NCBI GenBank assembly: GCA_024291935.2
Contig: CM044318.1
Coordinates: 82,036,001 to 82,100,000 of the forward strand
Source of the DNA: Okapia johnstoni
Taxonomy: Eukaryota > Chordata > Mammalia > Artiodactyla > Giraffidae
Direction of reading: 5' to 3'
Length of the DNA: 64,000 nucleotides
Positions within the stretch are counted from its first letter, which is position 1. Each line of letters opens with the position of its first letter. Below, piece after piece: positions 45,301 to 64,000 of this stretch. The notes beneath the pieces are model-generated. The model did not search any database. It was not told the DNA's origin and saw only the letters and a list, made by a program, of their open reading frames with translations. The position numbers were made by a program, and so were the translations under genes.

Positions 45301-48300
45301 CTTTAATTTTTAAGTGAACTTTTCAGATACTTTCATCTTATGAGACTACAGTTTCTATCCCACTATGTCTGAGAGTTGGTATAACCGTCTCTGACCACTC
45401 AGTATGGGCTAGTAAATAACCAGGTGTAGTTACTTTTGAAAAATAGTAAGTAGTCAACACTGAAGACTCGTAAAGTGAAAGTTGCTCAGTCGTGTTGGAC
45501 CTTTGGCGACCCCATGGACTGTTCTCCAGGCCAGAATACTGGAGTGGGTAGCCTTTCCCTTCTCCAGGGGATCTTTCCAACCAAGGGATCGAACCCAGGT
45601 CTCCTGCATTGTGGGCAGATTCTTTACCAGGTGACAAGGGAACCCAAGAATACTGGAGTGGGTGGCCTATCCCTTCTCCAGTGGATCTTCCTGGCCCAGG
45701 AATTGAACCAGGGTCTCCTGCATTGCAGGCGCATTCTTTATCAACTGAGCTATCAGGGAAACCTGAAGACTTGTAGGGTTTTTTTAAAGGTTTTGGCAGG
45801 AAACCACACTTACCTGTAAGATACTGAAAAGTGATAGCTCTCATGTCCATGTTTTCTCCTGTGGGTGATGGCCTGTGATAAAGAGTGAGCCTCCTCTTTG
45901 CTTTCTAGGGTACCCCATGTGCTGAGCAAATTAAGGAGTTGATTCTGCGCCTCTGTGAGAAGAATTGTGAGAAGAGCATGGTTGAGCAGCTGGACAGGCT
46001 TTTCAGTGACACTGCCAGGCCTGTGGGCTTTCTGCTGAGCGAGAGGTTCATTAACGTTCCTCCACAGATCGCATTGCCCATGCACCAGCAGCTTCAGTAA
46101 GAGACTGGGACGCGCCTTTCAACAGGGGGGCTTTTCCCCCAAGTAGATTCAGAAATGTGACTCAGATGGAATATATTGGTGTGGAAATATGCTGGTGATG
46201 GGATATGCTGGTGTGGGATATGCTGGTTTAAGCACATGTGGGGAGGGTGCCTGAGAGAGGTACGCGTTACTAATAACAGGCTTTTTAAGAGTTTTAATTC
46301 CTTAGGGCTGTTGTAACAATAGTCTTAAAGATTTAAATGGTATAAAAATAAGAGTTTCATATACACTTTAACACCCATTTGACGGAAGTTTTTCACCCAC
46401 TTCAGAGATAGATTTCTGTTACACGAATGAAATGTAAATAATTACAGTAACAAAACAGTAAAATTCCTTAATCCATTGGGATATTTTGTGACGAATGCAA
46501 TCATGGTCCTGATACTGCTTCTCGGGCTTCTCAGGGTTTGTTATTGTTTTAAAGCTTTAATGCAGGAGCTTTAAGTTTACAGGAATATTTTAAATATATG
46601 GAGAGACAGGAATTGATATTGCCTGTGCTTTGACATAGTGAAGTGAGGTCGCTCAGTCGTGTCCCACTCTTTGCGACCCCATGGACTGTAGCCTACCAGG
46701 CTCCTCTGTCCATGGGATTTTCCAGGCAAGAATATTGGAGTGGGTTACCATTACCTTCTCCAGGGGATCTTCCTGACTCAGGGATCGAACCTGGGTCTCC
46801 CACATTGTAGGCTGACGTTTTTACCATCTGAGACAGCAGGGAAATCCTGTGCTTTGACATAGAGGAGGATGAAATTACAGGTGGACCCCCAGGCTTTACA
46901 GAGCATTATTTCTGAGAGGTCAGGGTACATCTTTGTGATTTCCCTTGAAATAGTTGGTGCGAATGCAAGCATAGTTTGAAACCTTTTGGTTTCCCGTTTT
47001 TCCTTTACACGATTGCTTTTCAGTTTTGCTCTTCCTCCCTCTCCCCCGCACCTTAGCTGCTGCTCATACTGTCCTTGCAGTGCCTGCCTGTTTGACTTGT
47101 CTTTGTTTCTGATCAGCTGGAGCTCGTATGTCTGTTTGGTTTCATAGGAGGAGGATCAGCTTTCTCCTGATCCTGTGAAAGAAAGCCCACGTGGGTTGTT
47201 TGGAGTTTCTTCACATTTTTGTTTAGCCAGACATACAGGGTTATGTATGATTTAAAGGAAGGAAGGAAGGAGTTAAGGTTTCATTGCTGTCTCATTGACG
47301 TCGTAGTTCAGGGCATCTGTCTGGCCATTTCTGCAGGCCAGAAATAAGTCCCAGATGCCAGTGAATCGAGACTGTAGAGGTCACGGCTCTGATGGCAGTT
47401 TTAGAAATCCAATAAGGATTTTTGAGACTCTTCCTGTGTATCTACAACTCACCGTTTCTGCGAGTCTGCCAAAGTCCCATTCAAGTGTGGGTTTTCTCCA
47501 TTCCCATTCTTTAAGGAAAGAACCTCACTAACAAGCCCATGTGGGAAGTGTTACTACATTAGCAAGACATTTGTGGAAGCAGGAAAAAGCAATTCCAAAA
47601 AGAAACGGGGCAACCAAAAGAAAGAGGAGTTAATGTTTGCAAATGCGGAAGAAGAATTCTTCTACGAGGTAAGACTGTCCTGTTCCATCTCTTTGTTTAA
47701 ATGTAAATAAGGATTTTCTTCCTCTCTCACTTTCTGCCAAAGTCCTTCAAGTGTGGCCATTCATTCTTTAAACCTCCTTATCTACAGCACCTCGGAGTTA
47801 TAAAACAGTGGGGAGGAGCTGATTATCAAGCCCATCACGCTGATGGTTGGTTGGGCATTTACAGGGTGCTTACTATGAGGTCTTCATTCTCACACGGCTC
47901 TGGGAGGTGGGCGTTAGCCTGGGTGCACAGGTGGGGACGTGGAGTCTGAGGGAACGTGGAGCCACTGTCTGGTGGGTGTGGAAGAGGGGGTGGACCCTGC
48001 GCCCCTGCTGCTGGCTCCCATGCTGCCCCGGACCCTAGGACCTAGAGGCCATCCCCCTGGCGGGACTCTCCCTGTAAGCCTGTGCCCATGACGGACAGCC
48101 AGATGCCCGCACGTATACTTCCTCATGCTGCCTGTCTCAAAAACGTTAAGTCTCTGAGGAGGACACCTTTTCCTGGATTGGATGATACCACTTGTTTTAA
48201 AAGGCACCCACTGAAGACAAAAGCACTATAGATTCAGTTCTGTCCTTGTTTTTCAGGAAGTAAATAAGTGAAAATTGTTGAAAATGTGAGCCTCAGCACT

Positions 48301-49182
48301 TGAGGTAGACCGTGTCAGGGATGAATGTGCGGGTGTTTTAAGATGGGTTGGTCACGCAGACTTACTGTCCTCACATGACAGCTTTATGCCAAGGAAGCAG
48401 CTGGGACAGTGTTAAGACTAGCCTTACCGGTCCTTCTCATTAACTGTCAAATGTTATGAGTCTTAATTTTACTTGTGTATCCCAAGATTATTTTGAGAAT
48501 CAAATGGGATTGTGAACATGAGTGACTTCAGAATTATAAAGGGGAAAGAAAGTGGAAGTGTGAGTAGCTCAGTTGTGTCCGACTCGATGCGACCCCACGG
48601 TGTAGCCCTCCAGGCTCTTCTGTCCATGGAGTTTTCCAGGCAAGAACATTGGAGTGGGTTGCCATTCCCTTCTCCAGGGGATGTTCCCAACCCAGGACTC
48701 GAACCCAAGTCTCCTACCTTGCAGGCAGATTCTTTACCCTCTGTCTGAGCCACCAGGGAAGCAAGGGTATTAATATCACTCAGCTGTTTGTTCACCTCTT
48801 AGAAGTAGGACGCTTCCACCCACACTCTTCATGCAGGTTAGAGATCTCCTCGGGGAGTGCTTTGTACTGTCTGCCTGACTGTCCCGTTTGCGCTTCCTTT
48901 AGCTGTCAGCCTTATTACATTTGCCAAATACACTATTGTCTTTCTTGTTACTGATTAAATGAGTTTTGCCTTCAGCTTGTGTGAATTTTAAATTTATGGT
49001 TGTTTGATTAGAAGGCAATTCTGAAGTTCAACTACTCTGTGCAAGAGGAGAGCGACACGTGTCTGGGAGGCCGATGGTCCTTTGATGATGTACCAATGAA
49101 GCCCCTGCGAACTGTGATGTTAATTCCAGGTGACAAAATGAATGAAATCATTGAAAAACTGAAAGAACATCTGTCTGTCTAA
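33165..49182 (+). CDS. BCCIP: BRCA2 and CDKN1A-interacting protein (whole coding region)
   Basis: Nuclear acidic protein that binds BRCA2 and p21 and acts in recombination, cell-cycle arrest and 60S ribosome maturation. Seven coding exons: 33165-33308, 40208-40282, 40965-41045, 44699-44788, 45909-46096, exon 6 ending 47668, and 49012-49182. Order of parts: a basic start [10 protein letters not shown], an acidic low-complexity stretch (about residues 20-48), then the conserved globular domain from VNIEFEAY to the alpha-type end KLKEHLSV. Exons 1-5 and 7 are clean. Exon 6 has lost about 22 bp net compared with the human exon as I recall it: with the expected acceptor (exon from 47516) the frame closes after five codons at TAA, giving about 197 residues. 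An AG five bases downstream (exon from 47521) would restore the frame for a 298-residue protein; human alpha is 322. The reading frame therefore depends on the splice site used, or on a sequence error. Confidence 0.93.
33884..34095 (+). repeat. Bov-tA SINE
   Basis: Sense copy from AAAGCTCAGTCGGTGAAGAA to ACTGAACGACTAACACTTTC, abutting the BovB segment. Confidence 0.92.
34096..34728 (+). repeat. BovB LINE 3' end, split by a SINE
   Basis: Sense BovB. Frame segments such as [14 protein letters not shown] and [20 protein letters not shown] come from the C-terminal part of the reverse transcriptase ORF. It is interrupted at 34190-34313 and broken by stops (for example near 34472). It ends with repeated CTGAA units. 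Confidence 0.95.
34190..34313 (-). repeat. BOV-A2 monomer nested in BovB, with target-site duplication
   Basis: Antisense SINE beginning with CTG-type repeats. It splits the BovB frame and is flanked by GAAAGCTG at 34182-34189 and 34314-34321. Removing it and one copy of the repeat rejoins the BovB sequence. Confidence 0.93.
34740..35410 (-). mobile_element. LTR-like segment with a SINE/BovB head fragment inside
   Basis: Read on the minus strand there is an AATAAA (plus TTTATT at 34924-34929) followed by TTCTTCCGATCTTGGGCTTG and GTGTCTACAGGCTCGACACC, reminiscent of the R/U5 end of a ruminant LTR. A 60 bp BovB or Bov-tA head fragment lies at 35008-35070. No coding region. Identity is uncertain. 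Confidence 0.35.
35411..37770 (-). mobile_element. Long decayed BovB LINE
   Basis: Antisense BovB of about 2.3 kb. From right to left the minus strand encodes endonuclease-domain remnants ([11 protein letters not shown] near 37730), a linker, then reverse-transcriptase motifs ([20 protein letters not shown], then [16 protein letters not shown] near 36570-36720). It continues to the 3' region near 35600. Frames are broken repeatedly, so it cannot be active. It occupies a third of BCCIP intron 1. Confidence 0.93.
38427..38550 (+). repeat. CHR-2-type SINE
   Basis: GGGGACTTTTCTGGCTGTCT head, GGGTTTGATCCCTGG B box, and an A13 tail. Confidence 0.85.
39406..39609 (-). repeat. Bov-tA SINE with 9 bp duplication
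   Basis: Antisense copy flanked by ATTTCCTTA at 39397-39405 and 39610-39618. Confidence 0.93.
40208..40282 (+). CDS. BCCIP: BCCIP exon 2
   Basis: Acceptor TTTACAG, donor CAGCAG/GTATGG. Encodes [20 protein letters not shown] then KLLQQ, start of the conserved domain. Phase 0 at both ends. Confidence 0.96.
40965..41045 (+). CDS. BCCIP: BCCIP exon 3
   Basis: Acceptor CTCTCTCTCAG, donor ATTAAG/GTGAGC. Encodes [20 protein letters not shown] then HIGSVIK. Phase 0 at both ends. Confidence 0.96.
41046..44698. other. BCCIP intron 3
   Basis: No exon seen. About 42340-42560 looks like old L2-type sequence (AATCTGGCTTTTACCCCCGA). Little else is recognisable; there are no young SINEs. Confidence 0.5.
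44699..44788 (+). CDS. BCCIP: BCCIP exon 4
   Basis: Acceptor TTTTGAAACAG, donor GAAAG/GTTGGT (weaker than usual). Encodes [20 protein letters not shown] then [10 protein letters not shown], a second acidic patch followed by the conserved [13 protein letters not shown]. Confidence 0.95.
44789..45908. other. BCCIP intron 4
   Basis: Contains the SINE dimer at 45473-45763 and otherwise unassigned sequence. Confidence 0.5.
45473..45763 (-). repeat. Dimeric Bov-tA SINE with 12 bp duplication
   Basis: Two antisense Bov-tA 5' bodies in tandem. Flanks TGAAGACTCGTA (45461-45472) and TGAAGACTTGTA (45764-45775) differ at one base. Confidence 0.9.
45909..46096 (+). CDS. BCCIP: BCCIP exon 5
   Basis: Acceptor TTTCTAG and donor CTTCA/GTAAGA. 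Encodes 62 residues, [20 protein letters not shown] through [19 protein letters not shown] to QL, and leaves two bases (CA) of a Gln codon. The phase-2 end matters for exon 6. Confidence 0.96.
46639..46847 (-). repeat. Bov-tA SINE with 15 bp duplication
   Basis: Antisense Bov-tA between exact copies of TGTGCTTTGACATAG at 46624-46638 and 46848-46862, in BCCIP intron 5. Confidence 0.95.
47516..47668 (+). CDS. BCCIP: BCCIP exon 6, frame-disrupted at its 5' end
   Basis: The donor TACGAG/GTAAGA is good. Downstream frame is clear: [16 protein letters not shown], then [20 protein letters not shown] and FFYE. The expected acceptor (TTCTTTAAG, exon from 47516) with the CA left by exon 5 reads CAG AAA GAA CCT CAC TAA. 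The next AG at 47519-47520 (exon from 47521) would read CAA ACC TCA CTA ACA AGC CCA TGT and stay open. Compared with the human protein as I recall it, residues between QLQ and PCGKC are shortened and altered, and three residues are missing in CYFYLLISKT (here CYYISKT). The cause could be real evolution, a non-functional allele or a local assembly error. Confidence 0.75.
47669..49011. other. BCCIP intron 6
   Basis: Contains one Bov-tA (48548-48762). I looked for the alternative end exon of the human beta isoform and did not see it. Confidence 0.5.
48548..48762 (-). repeat. Bov-tA SINE
   Basis: Antisense copy from GTGTGAGTAGCTCAGTTGTG to GAGCCACCAGGGAAGC. Confidence 0.92.
49012..49182 (+). CDS. 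BCCIP: BCCIP last coding exon (alpha-type C-terminus)
   Basis: Acceptor TTTGATTAG, then [20 protein letters not shown] to [13 protein letters not shown] and TAA at 49180-49182. The [20 protein letters not shown] core is strongly conserved. It joins exon 6 in phase 0. Confidence 0.96.
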   Translation, partial: KAILKFNYSVQEESDTCLGGRWSFDDVPMKPLRTVMLIPGDKMNEIIEKLKEHLSV

Positions 49183-49244
49183 CCCATCTCCCATGGACCG
49201 TGGTGGGCTTGCTTCTGTACAGTTACCAGAAGACTTGGTGGAGG

Positions 49245-64000
<14,756 letters not shown>

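Noticed and set aside
47669..49011. Alternative BCCIP beta-type terminal exon
   Set aside because: No sequence in intron 6 or just downstream reads like the human beta-specific end as I remember it.

Overview
This is mammalian nuclear DNA from a pecoran ruminant, most likely a bovid. Ruminant-specific Bov-tA and BOV-A2 SINEs and BovB LINE pieces are scattered throughout. The genes are split by GT-AG introns, and the window matches the mammalian order UROS - BCCIP - DHX32 (human 10q26). Family and species comparisons are from memory; no search was run.

Layout: (1) 1-10.6 kb is mostly intergenic: SINEs, a solo-LTR-like segment at 8.3-8.66 kb, a MIR, and one orphan splice-flanked exon at 3.33-3.48 kb that would encode a small single-pass membrane protein (weakly FAM24-like). 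(2) 10.6-32.8 kb is UROS on the minus strand: nine coding exons that join without phase conflict into a 264-residue uroporphyrinogen-III synthase, plus a probable non-coding first exon. (3) 32.4-33.7 kb is a CpG island and head-to-head promoter shared by UROS (minus) and BCCIP (plus), with a perfect palindromic NRF1-type site. (4) 33.2-49.5 kb is BCCIP: seven coding exons, a large first intron filled by a decayed BovB LINE, a nested BovB/SINE and an L2. Its exon 6 carries a cluster of indels that shifts the frame if the expected acceptor is used. (5) 49.2 kb to the right edge is the C-terminal half of DHX32 on the minus strand (seven exons, 380 residues), running out of the window at its 5' side.

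Functionally, UROS makes the uroporphyrinogen III ring for heme. BCCIP is a nuclear acidic protein binding BRCA2 and p21 and involved in ribosome maturation. DHX32 is a DEAH-helicase-like protein whose motif VI is degenerate. The pair UROS/BCCIP is head-to-head; the pair BCCIP/DHX32 is tail-to-tail, and the DHX32 poly(A) signal lies inside the BCCIP 3' UTR. No prokaryotic system, CRISPR array or intact mobile element is present. The most unusual items are the BCCIP exon 6 lesion, the orphan membrane-protein exon, and several cleanly dated nested transposon insertions.
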